Shown: positions 1 to 8,117 of the stretch, piece by piece
Layout of the letters: every line of letters starts with the position of its first letter
Numbering within the stretch: position 1 is the first letter of the stretch
NCBI GenBank assembly: GCA_019694455.1
Contig: JAIBBY010000043.1
Span: forward strand, 1-42,081
Length of the DNA: 42,081 nucleotides
Direction: 5' to 3'
DNA from: Pirellulales bacterium
GTDB taxonomy: Bacteria; Planctomycetota; Planctomycetia; Pirellulales; JAEUIK01
Translations under genes and position numbers: made by a program
Notes under the pieces: model-generated
Database searches by the model: none
Told to the model about the DNA's origin: nothing
The model's input: only the letters and a program-made list of their open reading frames with translations

Positions 1-25
1 ATGAGGCCCTACCAACGGATAGAAC

Positions 26-583
26 ATGAAGATCTACACCAAAACCGGCGATCAAGGCGAAACCGGCCTGTTTGGCGGTCCACGGGTCCGCAAGGATTCC
101 CCCCGTATCGAGGCCTATGGCACGGTCGACGAACTGAACGCCGTGCTAGGCGCCGCGCGCGTCGAAACCACCGAGCTAGACGCCCCCCTCGACGAACTGC
201 TTGCCCGCGTGCAAAACGACCTGTTCGACCTGGGCGCCGAACTGGCCTCGCCACAGGCCGAAAAGCATCGCCGCGCCATCGCCGCAGCGCAGATCGCCGA
301 GTTGGAACAGGCCATCGACCGCTACGAAGAGCGCTTGCCGCCGCTGCGCGAGTTTATTTTGCCCGGTGGCTCTCCCGCCGCGGCGCAGCTTCATCTGGCC
401 CGCACCGTCTGTCGCCGCGCGGAGCGTCTCGTCGTCGCCCTCTCAGCCGCGCCTGGCGAGTCGGTTTCGGATCTCGCAATTGTCTATCTCAACCGGCTCA
501 GCGATCTCTTGTTCGTACTGGCGAGGGTCGCCAATCAACTGGCCGGCAAGGCCGATGTCGCCTGGCAAAAGCGCGGCGAGTAG
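26..583 (+). CDS. pduO: PduO-type ATP:cob(I)alamin adenosyltransferase
   Basis: This 185-residue protein transfers the adenosyl group of ATP to cob(I)alamin, making coenzyme B12 in the cytoplasm. The N-terminus carries the PduO-family ATP-binding segment (KTGDQGETGLFGG, residues 5-17), followed by the conserved AYGTVDELNA stretch near 31-40. The C-terminal half has the family segments FILPGG, HLARTVCRRAERLV and YLNRLSDLLFVLAR. The length is normal for a single-domain PduO enzyme, so it looks complete. The ATG at 26 begins exactly at the family's usual MKIYTKTGD start; a weak GGA lies 9 bases upstream. The next gene is 296 bp away and has its own sigma-54 type promoter, so they are probably not co-transcribed. 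Family assignment is firm; the physiological B12 enzyme it serves is not visible here. Confidence 0.93.
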   Translation: MKIYTKTGDQGETGLFGGPRVRKDSPRIEAYGTVDELNAVLGAARVETTELDAPLDELLARVQNDLFDLGAELASPQAEKHRRAIAAAQIAELEQAIDRYEERLPPLREFILPGGSPAAAQLHLARTVCRRAERLVVALSAAPGESVSDLAIVYLNRLSDLLFVLARVANQLAGKADVAWQKRGE

Positions 584-692
584 CCCAGGCGACCGCTGCG
601 CGCCGCTTGCGCAATCCATGCCGCAATCGCTGGCATGCCTCGATCAGCCCACGTCGTTTTCGACCGACGTCAAAAAAAGTGGCGCAGGTCTA

Positions 693-714
693 ATCTCTTG
701 TGATTCCAAGAGAT
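693..714. promoter_or_regulatory. Inverted repeat upstream of the sigma-54 promoter of amt1
   Basis: A perfect 8-bp inverted repeat, ATCTCTTG at 693-700 and CAAGAGAT at 707-714, is separated by 6 bases. Its centre lies about 60 bp upstream of the -24/-12 element at 759-774. It does not resemble the NtrC consensus. It could bind a regulator of amt1, or be a stem-loop after the preceding gene, although it has no following T-tract. Confidence 0.3.
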
Positions 715-758
715 AAGGCATCTCCCTGCGCAATCACCCCAGGGTTCGGGGAGCCGGC

Positions 759-774
759 TGGCCCGCCCCTTGCT
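759..774 (+). promoter_or_regulatory. Sigma-54 (RpoN) -24/-12 promoter for amt1
   Basis: TGGCCCGCCCCTTGCT fits the RpoN consensus TGGCAC(A/G)N4TTGC(A/T) at every defined position except one (C for A). The invariant GG (760-761) and GC (772-773) have the required 10-base spacing. The element lies 105 bp upstream of the GTG start at 880, leaving a leader of roughly 95 nt. Sigma-54 control of ammonium transporter genes is well known in nitrogen regulation, so motif and context agree. Transcription was not tested. Confidence 0.72.
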
Positions 775-879
775 ATCAGCGGACTCCGCGCGTTTTAGGC
801 GCGACGCACCGCGCCGGCGACACCATCCTTCTACCTTCTACTCGAACCCGTTGAGTTTCCTTCTGAAAGGCGGACCACC

Positions 880-2325
880 GTGTTATTTACTCGCCCCTCG
901 ATTCTCGGTTTGTGCTGCGCTGCCTTGTGCTGCGTACTGCTGCAACCAGGCCCTCTCTGGGCACAAGAAACCAATGATGCTCCCGCGGAGGCGGCGGCCG
1001 CTGCCCCAGCCGACAGCACCGCTGCGCCCCGCACCCTCGACCGGGGTGACAACGCCTGGATGCTCACCTCCTCGGCGCTGGTGCTCATGATGACTGCCCC
1101 CGGACTGGCCATGTTCTATGGCGGTCTCGTTCGCAAGAAAAACGTCCTCAGCGTCATCATGCAGTGCATCACCCTCATGGGGCTGATGTCTGTCATTTGG
1201 GCGCTGTACGGCTATTCGCTCTCCTTCGGGGGCGCCGCTGCCTGGATCGGCAACGATCAATACCTGCTCATGCGGGGGGTGCAGGCCACCTGGGATGAGG
1301 CCACCAACGCCTCGGTCATTCCGCTTCACGATACGCTTCCCATTCCCATGCTCACACACATGCTCTTCCAAGGCATGTTCTTCATCATCACCCCCGCGCT
1401 CATCTGCGGCGCCTTCGCCGAACGCATGAAGTTTAGCGCCATGGTGATCTTCTCCATCCTCTGGGGAACGATCGTCTATTGTCCGCTTTGTCACTGGGTG
1501 TGGGATGGCGGCATCCTGGCGTACGGCAGCGAGTCGGCCAAAACCTTCTCGGCCGGCGGCGCGCTCGATTTCGCCGGCGGCACCGTGGTCCACATCAGCT
1601 CCGGCATCTCGGCCTTGGTCTGCGCGCTTGTGCTCGGCAAGCGATTGGGCTACGGCAGCCAGCCGATGCCGCCCCATAACCTCACCTACACCGCCCTGGG
1701 CGCTGGCCTGTTGTGGGTGGGTTGGTTCGGCTTCAACGCCGGCAGTGCGCTGGCCGCCGACGGCATCGCCGCCAGCGCCTTCGCCGCCACGCATTTCTCC
1801 GCCGCCGCCGGCGCGCTCTCTTGGGCCGGCCTGGAATGGATCATGCGCGGCAAGCCCACCGTGCTCGGCGCCTCATCCGGCGCGGTGGCTGGCTTGGTCT
1901 GCATCACGCCGGCCGCCGGCTTCGTGCTGCCGATGCCCGCCATCTTCATGGGCGCGCTGGCCGGCGTGGTCTGCTGCCTGGCGTGCTCGCTGCTCAAGAA
2001 CAAGCTGGGCTACGACGACTCGCTCGATGCCTTCGGCGTTCACGGCATCGGCGGCACCCTCGGCGCCTTGCTCACCGGCGTCTTCGCCACCCGAGCGGTC
2101 TGGGACATCTCCCTGAAAGGCGAAAAGCTGGGTCTGCTCGAGGGCGGCCCAGTGCTCACCGCGCAGGCTATTGCCACCGGCGTCACTTGGATCATGGCCG
2201 CCGTCGTGACGCTCGTCTTGCTCAAGCTGATCGATTGGACCATCGGTCTGCGTGTCACGGAGAACAACGAACGACAAGGGCTCGATCTCACCGAGCACGG
2301 CGAAGAAGGCTACATCTTTCTCTAA
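880..2325 (+). CDS. amt: Ammonium transporter (Amt family), first copy
   Basis: A 481-residue inner-membrane Amt/Mep/Rh channel for ammonium uptake. A cleavable signal sequence ending near PLWAQ (about residue 29) precedes an Ala/Pro-rich linker and then the 11-helix transporter starting at DNAWMLTSSALVL. The pore twin histidines are visible at about H238 (GGTVVHISSG) and H388 (FGVHGIGG), so the channel should be functional. The C-terminal tail ends GLDLTEHGEEGYIFL, a type of tail that docks PII in other Amt proteins. Translation starts at GTG 880, preceded by GAAAGGCGG at 865-873. A sigma-54 promoter lies at 759-774 and a terminator follows at 2361. The paralogue downstream and the glnB-glnD pair place it in nitrogen assimilation under PII control. 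Confidence 0.95.
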   Translation: MLFTRPSILGLCCAALCCVLLQPGPLWAQETNDAPAEAAAAAPADSTAAPRTLDRGDNAWMLTSSALVLMMTAPGLAMFYGGLVRKKNVLSVIMQCITLMGLMSVIWALYGYSLSFGGAAAWIGNDQYLLMRGVQATWDEATNASVIPLHDTLPIPMLTHMLFQGMFFIITPALICGAFAERMKFSAMVIFSILWGTIVYCPLCHWVWDGGILAYGSESAKTFSAGGALDFAGGTVVHISSGISALVCALVLGKRLGYGSQPMPPHNLTYTALGAGLLWVGWFGFNAGSALAADGIAASAFAATHFSAAAGALSWAGLEWIMRGKPTVLGASSGAVAGLVCITPAAGFVLPMPAIFMGALAGVVCCLACSLLKNKLGYDDSLDAFGVHGIGGTLGALLTGVFATRAVWDISLKGEKLGLLEGGPVLTAQAIATGVTWIMAAVVTLVLLKLIDWTIGLRVTENNERQGLDLTEHGEEGYIFL

Positions 2326-2360
2326 TCGAGATCATCGCGTAGCTGTCTCGAAGCGCCGGT

Positions 2361-2400
2361 CCTGGTCGGAGTCGCCATCGACTCCGGCCAGGGCCTTTTG
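2361..2400 (+). terminator. Rho-independent terminator after amt1
   Basis: CCTGGTCGGAGTCG (2361-2374) pairs with CGACTCCGGCCAGG (2379-2392), giving a 14-bp stem with a single T-G wobble and a 4-base loop. GCCTTTTGGTTT follows, with four T at 2396-2399. The T-run is short but the stem is very stable. It lies 36 bp after the amt1 stop and should separate amt1 transcription from amt2. Confidence 0.75.
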
Positions 2401-2462
2401 GTTTCTCGACTCGCTTGCCAGGCTTCAGTGCCGCTGCCGCGCTTTACGCTCACCAAGGGCCC

Positions 2463-2480
2463 CGTTACGCTGTCGTAACG
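2463..2480. promoter_or_regulatory. Inverted repeat upstream of amt2
   Basis: CGTTACG (2463-2469) and CGTAACG (2474-2480) form a perfect 7-bp inverted repeat around the loop CTGT, 61 bp upstream of the amt2 ATG. No T-tract follows, so an operator or leader hairpin is more likely than a terminator. I see no sigma-54 element for amt2. Confidence 0.35.
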
Positions 2481-2540
2481 AATGGGACCACAGGGGGCAG
2501 CGGGTCCACGCAAACGACTTACTTCCGACCAAGGCGCGTT

Positions 2541-4004
2541 ATGGCGCATGTCCGCCGACCGATATTCCTCATCCTTGCATTGATAAGCTGCCTTGCCGTC
2601 GCGCGCGCTCAGAATGCCACATTCGACGAAGACGCCGGTATCGTCAGCGTCGAGGGAGACTCCGCCACCAGCGACGTGCAACCCACCGCCGCCGACTCTG
2701 GCGACAACGCCTGGTTGCTCACCAGCAGCGCGCTGGTGCTGCTGATGACCGCGCCAGGCCTGGCCCTCTTTTACTGTGGACTGGTTCGCAAAAAGAACGT
2801 GCTGGCCGTGATGATGCAGTGCGTCTTTCTGATGGGGCTAATGACCGTCGTCTGGGCGACCTACGGCTACACCCTGGCCTTTGGCGGCGATCCGCAGGCC
2901 GATCCCGATCATTTCCATCCCTATATCGGCAACACCGATTACTTGTTCATGGGGGCGCTGCACCAAGGCAGCGAGTCCAAGGGCGTGCAGCCGTATTACA
3001 ACGAAAGCTCGCGCCAAGTCATTTACCCCATGACCGGCACGGTCCCCACCCTCACGCACATGCTCTTTCATGGCATGTTATTCATCATCACCCCCGCGTT
3101 GATCTGCGGCGCGTTCGCCGAACGCATGAAGTTCAGCGCCATGGCCCTCTTCATGATCCTGTGGGGCACCTTGGTGTATTGCCCCTTGTGTCATTGGGTC
3201 TGGGACAATGGGCCGCTGTCGTTCGACAATCAACAAGGCTGGTTTCGTTCGCTCGACTTTGCCGGTGGCACGGTGGTGCATGTCAGCGCCGGTGTATCGG
3301 CCCTGGTCTGCGCGCTGGTGCTTGGCAAACGGCTCGGCTACGGATCAGAGCCCATGCCACCGCATAACCTCACCTACACCGTGGTCGGCGCGGCGCTGCT
3401 CTGGGTCGGCTGGTTCGGCTTCAACGCCGGTCGAGCCGGCGCCGCCAACAATCTGGCCGCGAGCGTCTTCACCGCCACACACTTCGCCGCCGCCGCCGGT
3501 GCCCTGGCCTGGACCCTCGTCGAGTGGATCACGCGCGGCAAACCCACCGTGCTCGGCGCTTGCACCGGCGCCGTCTCCGGATTGGTCTGCGTTACCCCCG
3601 CCAGCGGCTATGTGCAGCCCATGCCCGCGCTACTCGTCGGCGCCTTGGGCTCGGTGGCCTGTTACTTCGCCGTCACGCAACTCAAGCCGCGGCTAGGCTA
3701 CGACGACACGCTCGATGTGTTTGGCGTGCATGGCATTGGCGGCACGCTCGGCGTCTTGCTCACCGGTCTGTTCGCCACCAAGGCGATCAAAGGCGGGACC
3801 GAGGCCTTGGGCCTGTTCGAGAATGGCAAGCTGTTTGGCGCCCAAATTGGCGCCGTCGCCGTCACCTGGGCCTATGCCGCGGTCGTCACCTTCATTCTGC
3901 TCAAACTGCTCGACTGGATGATGGGTCTGCGCGTCACGCAACAACAAGAACTGCAAGGGCTCGATCTCACCCAGCACGGCGAAGAAGGTTACATCTATAT
4001 CTAA
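2541..4004 (+). CDS. amt: Ammonium transporter (Amt family), second copy
   Basis: A 487-residue paralogue of the preceding Amt, closely similar from DNAWLLTSSALVL to the C-terminal GLDLTQHGEEGYIYI. The ATG at 2541 gives a clean signal peptide (MAHVRRPIFLILALISCLAVARAQ); the open frame extends upstream to 2415 but that stretch has no signal-like or conserved sequence. Pore histidines are conserved at about H247 (GGTVVHVSAG) and H397 (FGVHGIGG). It differs from copy 1 by a longer periplasmic segment between the early helices (about residues 110-170, with DPQADPDHFHP and an ESSRQVIYP stretch), which may change gating or partner contacts. A terminator lies upstream and the PII gene starts 49 bp downstream, so amt2-glnB is the likely transcription unit, the classic amtB-glnK arrangement. 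Confidence 0.94.
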   Translation: MAHVRRPIFLILALISCLAVARAQNATFDEDAGIVSVEGDSATSDVQPTAADSGDNAWLLTSSALVLLMTAPGLALFYCGLVRKKNVLAVMMQCVFLMGLMTVVWATYGYTLAFGGDPQADPDHFHPYIGNTDYLFMGALHQGSESKGVQPYYNESSRQVIYPMTGTVPTLTHMLFHGMLFIITPALICGAFAERMKFSAMALFMILWGTLVYCPLCHWVWDNGPLSFDNQQGWFRSLDFAGGTVVHVSAGVSALVCALVLGKRLGYGSEPMPPHNLTYTVVGAALLWVGWFGFNAGRAGAANNLAASVFTATHFAAAAGALAWTLVEWITRGKPTVLGACTGAVSGLVCVTPASGYVQPMPALLVGALGSVACYFAVTQLKPRLGYDDTLDVFGVHGIGGTLGVLLTGLFATKAIKGGTEALGLFENGKLFGAQIGAVAVTWAYAAVVTFILLKLLDWMMGLRVTQQQELQGLDLTQHGEEGYIYI

Positions 4005-4053
4005 GTCGAATGCCCAGGCGCGCTCGGCGCCGCGGCTCAGAGGAGCAAACAAC

Positions 4054-4395
4054 ATGAAAAAAGTCGAAGCCATCATCCGCCACTTCAAGCTCGAAGACGT
4101 CAAGAACGCGCTCACCGAACAAGGCGTGGCGGGCATGACCATCACCGAAGTGCGCGGTTTCGGTCGCCAGAAGGGACACACCGAGATGTATCGCGGCGCC
4201 GAGTATTCCGTCGACTTCGTCCCCAAGGTCAAAGTCGAAGTCGCGGTGCCCGATTCGCAACTCCGAGCGGTGATCGACACCATTCTCCGTTCCGCTCAGA
4301 CCGGCCAAATCGGCGATGGCAAGGTCTTCGTTAGCGATCTGGTAGAAACCGTGCGCATCCGCACCGGAGAAAACGGCGACGAGTCGTTGACCTAA
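4054..4395 (+). CDS. glnB: Nitrogen regulatory protein PII
   Basis: A 113-residue PII signal transducer, a trimer that senses 2-oxoglutarate and ATP/ADP and binds targets such as Amt and GlnD-controlled enzymes. The T-loop is intact, with the uridylylation site Y51 in MYRGAEYSVDF and the ligand-binding Q39 and K58. The start MKKVEAIIRHFKLEDVK is canonical and the ATG follows GAGGAGCAAACAAC, a good ribosome-binding site. It sits 49 bp after amt2 and 41 bp before glnD. By position this may be a GlnK-type protein (amtB-linked); sequence alone does not separate GlnB from GlnK. Presence of both Y51 and glnD indicates control by uridylylation. Confidence 0.95.
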   Translation: MKKVEAIIRHFKLEDVKNALTEQGVAGMTITEVRGFGRQKGHTEMYRGAEYSVDFVPKVKVEVAVPDSQLRAVIDTILRSAQTGQIGDGKVFVSDLVETVRIRTGENGDESLT

Positions 4396-4436
4396 AGGTT
4401 AAGCCACACGCATCTTGTCCGGAGCGCCGCGCCATC

Positions 4437-7097
4437 ATGTCTCTCAAGCCTCACTTGCGAGCCAGCGTCGCGGCCGCCAAGACTCAACTGACGGAAGGCC
4501 GCGACAAGCTGAAGCGCCGCCACGCGGCCGGCGCCCCGGGTGTGCAACTTTGCCATGCGCTCACCGACCTCGTCGATGCCGTCGTCCGCGAACTCTACGA
4601 GGCCGCCCTCGCCGAACTCGATGGCGCCGCTGCCAGCGCGCTCCGCGAATCGCTGACCTTGGTCGCGCATGGCGGCTACGGACGCCGCGATTTGGCGCCC
4701 TATTCCGATATCGACCTGATGCTCTTGTACGCGCCGGAGGCCGCGCGCCCCGTCGCCCAATTCGCCGAACGCTTGACCCGCGATCTGTACGACAGTGGAC
4801 TGTCGCTCGGCCATAGCGTGCGCACCCCCAACGACGCTTGCGAGTTGGCCCTCAAAGACGCCACCATCGGCACCTCGCTCATGGAATCGCGCCATCTGGC
4901 AGGCAGCGAAAGCCTCTTCACGCGGTTTACCAGGCGATACCAACAACGACTGCGGCGCCGCGGCCACAAGCAGATGCAGGCCGCCCTCAAGGCCCGCGCC
5001 GAGGAACGCGTTCAATTTGGCGACACCATCTACCTGCTCGAGCCCAACATCAAGCGCTCGCCCGGCGGACTCCGCGATCTGCACCTGCTGCGCTGGACAG
5101 GTTACGCCCGCTATGGCGTCGGCGATCCCGAAGGCCTGCACCTGCGAGGTTATCTCACCCAGGAAGATGTTCGCGCCATTCGCAAAAGTCACGAGTTTCT
5201 CTTGCGCCTGCGCAACGAGATGCACTTTCACGCGGGCAAGGCCCACGACGTGCTCGATCGCGCCGAGCAACTTCGCGTGTCCGAGGCGCTGGCCTACGCT
5301 GGCGACGAGGCGCTGTTGCCGGTCGAAAAGTTCATGAAGGACTATTTTCAAGCCACCACCAACATCAGCCAGGTCACCAACCACTTTGTTCAAGGCGCGC
5401 AGCCCGGTCATCGTCTGCGCGCCTGGCTCGCGCCACTGGTCGGGCATCAGGTGCAAGGAGGCGACTATCTGGCGGGGCCGCTCGAAATCACCGCCACGCG
5501 CCGCGGCAAGGAAAAGCTGGCCGCCGACCTGACCGAAGCCTTGCGGCTAGCCGATCTCGCCAATTTGTACGACAAGCGCATCGCTTATTCCGCCTGCCAG
5601 GTGATTCGCAAGGCGGCCCCGTCCTATCCCGAGGGCGTCTCCAGCGAATCGGCCCGCCATTTCCTGTCGCTGCTCGCGCAGCCCGCGCGGCTGGGAGAAA
5701 TGCTCCGCACGCTGCACGATCTGCGCGTGCTGGAGCGCGTCATCCCCGAATATGCCCACGCCCGCTGCCTCTTGCAGTTCAACGAATACCACCGCTACAC
5801 AGTCGACGAGCATTGCATCCGCGCCGTCGAGCGCTGCGTGGAGTTAAAGAACGATCCCGGCGCGCTCGGCGAGGTCTATCGCAGCATCAAACAAAAGCGC
5901 GTCCTCCATCTGGCGCTATTGATCCACGATCTTGGCAAGGGGCACGTGGGGGACCATAGCGATGTCGGTTTGCAATTCGCCATCGAAACCGCGCGGCGGC
6001 TGCGGCTCCCCCCCGCCGAGACCGAACTGCTCAAGTTCTTGGTGCACAAACATCTGAACATGTCGCACCTGGCTTTCCGCCGCGATACAAGCGACGAGCA
6101 GCTCATCGTCAAGTTCGCTGTCGAAGTCGGTTCGCCCGAGGCGCTCAAGATGCTCTTCGCACTCACGGCGGCCGACTTCGCGGCCGTCGGTCCAGGCGTG
6201 TGGAACCGCTGGAAGGGCGAAGTGCTTGCCGAACTCTACCGCCGCACCATGCAGCATTTGGCCGGTGACGGCGGCGCCGGCGCCATCGATCAGGCCCTCG
6301 ACGAGCGCCGTCGCGCCGTCCGCGCGCAACTGCGCACCGAAGACGATCTTGCCTGGTTCAACATCGAGATCGATTCGCTCCCCAGCGAGTACCTGCGCGC
6401 CACGCCTCCCCAGCAGGTCGCCGCCGAATTGAAAGAATTGCGCAATCTGCCGGGCGGCGCCGCCATCGCCCGCGGACGTTATCTCGCCGAAAGTCACACC
6501 GTCGAGTACACCATCTCCACTCGCGAGTCGATCGCGCCGGGCATCTTTCATCGCCTCACCGGCGCGCTCAGTAGCCAAGGCCTGGAAATTCTCAGCGCCC
6601 AGATCAACACCCTGGCCGAAGGGCTGGTGCTAGACCGCTTTGGCGTGGCCGATCCCGATTACGCCGCCGCCCCTCCGCAATCGCGCATCGACGCCGTCTG
6701 CGAACAACTTGTGGAATCGCTGCGCGCCGCCGATGGCCAGCGCCCTTCCTTCCGCCGCACCTGGTCGATGCGCGCCGACGCGCCCCGCTCGGTGCTACCC
6801 ACGCAGGTCCGCACCGACAACAACACCTCCGACCGCTACACGATTATCGACGTCTTCGCCGCCGACCGCGCGGGACTGTTGTATCGCGTGACACGCGCGC
6901 TGTACGAACTGGGGCTTTCGGTCGCCTTGGCCAAGATCGCCACGCATCTCGATCAAGTGCTCGACGTGTTTTACGTCACCGATCAACACGGTCACAAGAT
7001 CACCGACGATGCCCGGTTGCAGGCCATCGAGTCGCGCTTGCTGGAAGAGATCAACCAGCACGAACGCCAGGAAACCAGCCGCGCCAGCGCCTACTGA
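4437..7097 (+). CDS. glnD: [Protein-PII] uridylyltransferase / uridylyl-removing enzyme GlnD
   Basis: An 886-residue bifunctional sensor that uridylylates PII when glutamine is low and removes UMP when it is high. The nucleotidyltransferase motif is GGYGRRDLAPYSDIDL (residues 79-94) with the catalytic DID. A GlnD central helical region follows, then the HD hydrolase domain with H497-D498 in LIHDLGKGHVGDHSD. Two C-terminal ACT glutamine-sensing domains begin near residues 691 (YTISTRESIAPG) and 801 (YTIIDVFAADRAG). All domains expected of full-length GlnD are present and length is normal. The ATG at 4437 follows GGAG at 4421-4424 with a somewhat long spacing. It lies directly after its substrate gene glnB. 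Confidence 0.95.
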   Translation: MSLKPHLRASVAAAKTQLTEGRDKLKRRHAAGAPGVQLCHALTDLVDAVVRELYEAALAELDGAAASALRESLTLVAHGGYGRRDLAPYSDIDLMLLYAPEAARPVAQFAERLTRDLYDSGLSLGHSVRTPNDACELALKDATIGTSLMESRHLAGSESLFTRFTRRYQQRLRRRGHKQMQAALKARAEERVQFGDTIYLLEPNIKRSPGGLRDLHLLRWTGYARYGVGDPEGLHLRGYLTQEDVRAIRKSHEFLLRLRNEMHFHAGKAHDVLDRAEQLRVSEALAYAGDEALLPVEKFMKDYFQATTNISQVTNHFVQGAQPGHRLRAWLAPLVGHQVQGGDYLAGPLEITATRRGKEKLAADLTEALRLADLANLYDKRIAYSACQVIRKAAPSYPEGVSSESARHFLSLLAQPARLGEMLRTLHDLRVLERVIPEYAHARCLLQFNEYHRYTVDEHCIRAVERCVELKNDPGALGEVYRSIKQKRVLHLALLIHDLGKGHVGDHSDVGLQFAIETARRLRLPPAETELLKFLVHKHLNMSHLAFRRDTSDEQLIVKFAVEVGSPEALKMLFALTAADFAAVGPGVWNRWKGEVLAELYRRTMQHLAGDGGAGAIDQALDERRRAVRAQLRTEDDLAWFNIEIDSLPSEYLRATPPQQVAAELKELRNLPGGAAIARGRYLAESHTVEYTISTRESIAPGIFHRLTGALSSQGLEILSAQINTLAEGLVLDRFGVADPDYAAAPPQSRIDAVCEQLVESLRAADGQRPSFRRTWSMRADAPRSVLPTQVRTDNNTSDRYTIIDVFAADRAGLLYRVTRALYELGLSVALAKIATHLDQVLDVFYVTDQHGHKITDDARLQAIESRLLEEINQHERQETSRASAY

Positions 7098-7126
7098 GCC
7101 TCGGCCGGCGCCGAAGAGTCCGCCCC

Positions 7127-7900
7127 ATGTCGACCGATGCCTGGAATCCTCAGCAATACCACCAATTTCGCGACCAGCGCAGCCAACCCTTTCGCGATCT
7201 GGTGGCGATGGTTCAGCTCCCGCCCGGAGCGCGCGTCGTCGATCTGGGTTGCGGCACGGGCGAGCTAACGCGCGACTTGCGCCAACGACTCGCCGCGCGC
7301 GAAGTGATCGGCGTCGATAGCTCCGAGGCCATGTTGGAGCAGGCTCGCTCCTTGGCGGGCGATGGCCTCCACTTCCAGCGGCAATCGATCGAATCGTTCG
7401 ACTCTGAGGAACCGTTCGACCTCATCTTCTCCAACGCCGCGCTCCATTGGGCGCCCGATCACGAGCGTCTGCTCGCCCGCTTGACTCGGCTTCTCGCGCC
7501 GCACGGTCAACTGGCGGTGCAAGTGCCCGCCATGCACGATCAGCCGTCGCATCAAGCCGCGCACGATGTGGCGCGGCGCCCCAAATTCAGCCGACTTCTC
7601 AACGGGTTTGTCTACCACTCTCCCGTTCTACAGCCAAAGCGTTATGCCGAACTGTTGTACGAACTCGGCTACGAACATCAGCAGGTGCGACTGGTGATGT
7701 ACAGCCACCTGCTGCCATCGACCGACGCCGTGGTCGATTGGCTCAAAGGGACAACGCTCACCGTTTATCAAGCGCGACTCAGCCCCGACCACTTCGCCGA
7801 ATTTGTCGAAGCGTATCGACAACTGCTCCACGAGCGACTGCCCCAGCGCTCTCCCTATCTGTTCGTGTTCCAGCGCATCCTGTTCTGGGCGCAGCGCTAA
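7127..7900 (+). CDS. tam: Trans-aconitate 2-methyltransferase-like SAM methyltransferase
   Basis: A 257-residue cytoplasmic class I SAM-dependent methyltransferase. The N-terminal AWNPQQYHQFRDQRSQPFRDL matches the start typical of Tam enzymes (W-P-x-Y-x-x-F...R-PF-DL), and motif I is VVDLGCGTGELTRDL near residues 37-51. The acidic residue ending motif II is in IGVDSSEAM, and FSNAALHW near 100-110 is the family's conserved post-motif segment. Tam methylates trans-aconitate, an inhibitor of aconitase. It begins 29 bp after glnD and may be read through from it. Substrate is by family resemblance; a related small-acid methyltransferase is possible. Confidence 0.85.
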   Translation: MSTDAWNPQQYHQFRDQRSQPFRDLVAMVQLPPGARVVDLGCGTGELTRDLRQRLAAREVIGVDSSEAMLEQARSLAGDGLHFQRQSIESFDSEEPFDLIFSNAALHWAPDHERLLARLTRLLAPHGQLAVQVPAMHDQPSHQAAHDVARRPKFSRLLNGFVYHSPVLQPKRYAELLYELGYEHQQVRLVMYSHLLPSTDAVVDWLKGTTLTVYQARLSPDHFAEFVEAYRQLLHERLPQRSPYLFVFQRILFWAQR

Positions 7901-7915
7901 GTGATACTTATCACT
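7900..7915. promoter_or_regulatory. Short AT-rich palindrome after tam
   Basis: AGTGATA (7900-7906) and TATCACT (7909-7915) form a perfect 7-bp inverted repeat with a 2-base centre, immediately at the tam stop codon and about 200 bp upstream of the dockerin/PEP-CTERM gene. The two-base centre suits a dimeric regulator site better than a hairpin. No T-tract follows. The remaining intergenic sequence to 8117 shows nothing else I can name. Confidence 0.3.
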
Positions 7916-8117
7916 CGCGAGGGGCGCCTCATAAGTGGGTTCCGGACCTCACACGCCACGTACGGCCGATCACCAAACTAGCGGTCACATTTTTTTGCCA
8001 CTGGCCATCAGCCAATATCCTCCCGTTCCAATTGTCAGTCGCTCACGGTACAAAACTATTTCTGTATTGGTCCGGAACCCAATCGCGCTTTTCGCCCAAT
8101 CCTTGGAGTCGCAACAA

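Noticed and set aside
883..1794. 303-residue minus-strand open frame opposite amt1
   Set aside because: Antisense of conserved transmembrane sequence; composition is not protein-like.
2541..4004. Sigma-54 promoter for amt2
   Set aside because: TTGC occurs near 2414 but no GG lies 10 bases upstream of its GC; no other match was found between 2326 and 2540.
4392..5456. 354-residue minus-strand open frame opposite glnD
   Set aside because: It is antisense to a fully conserved glnD. Long antisense frames are expected in GC-rich DNA with strong codon bias, and it shows no family motif.
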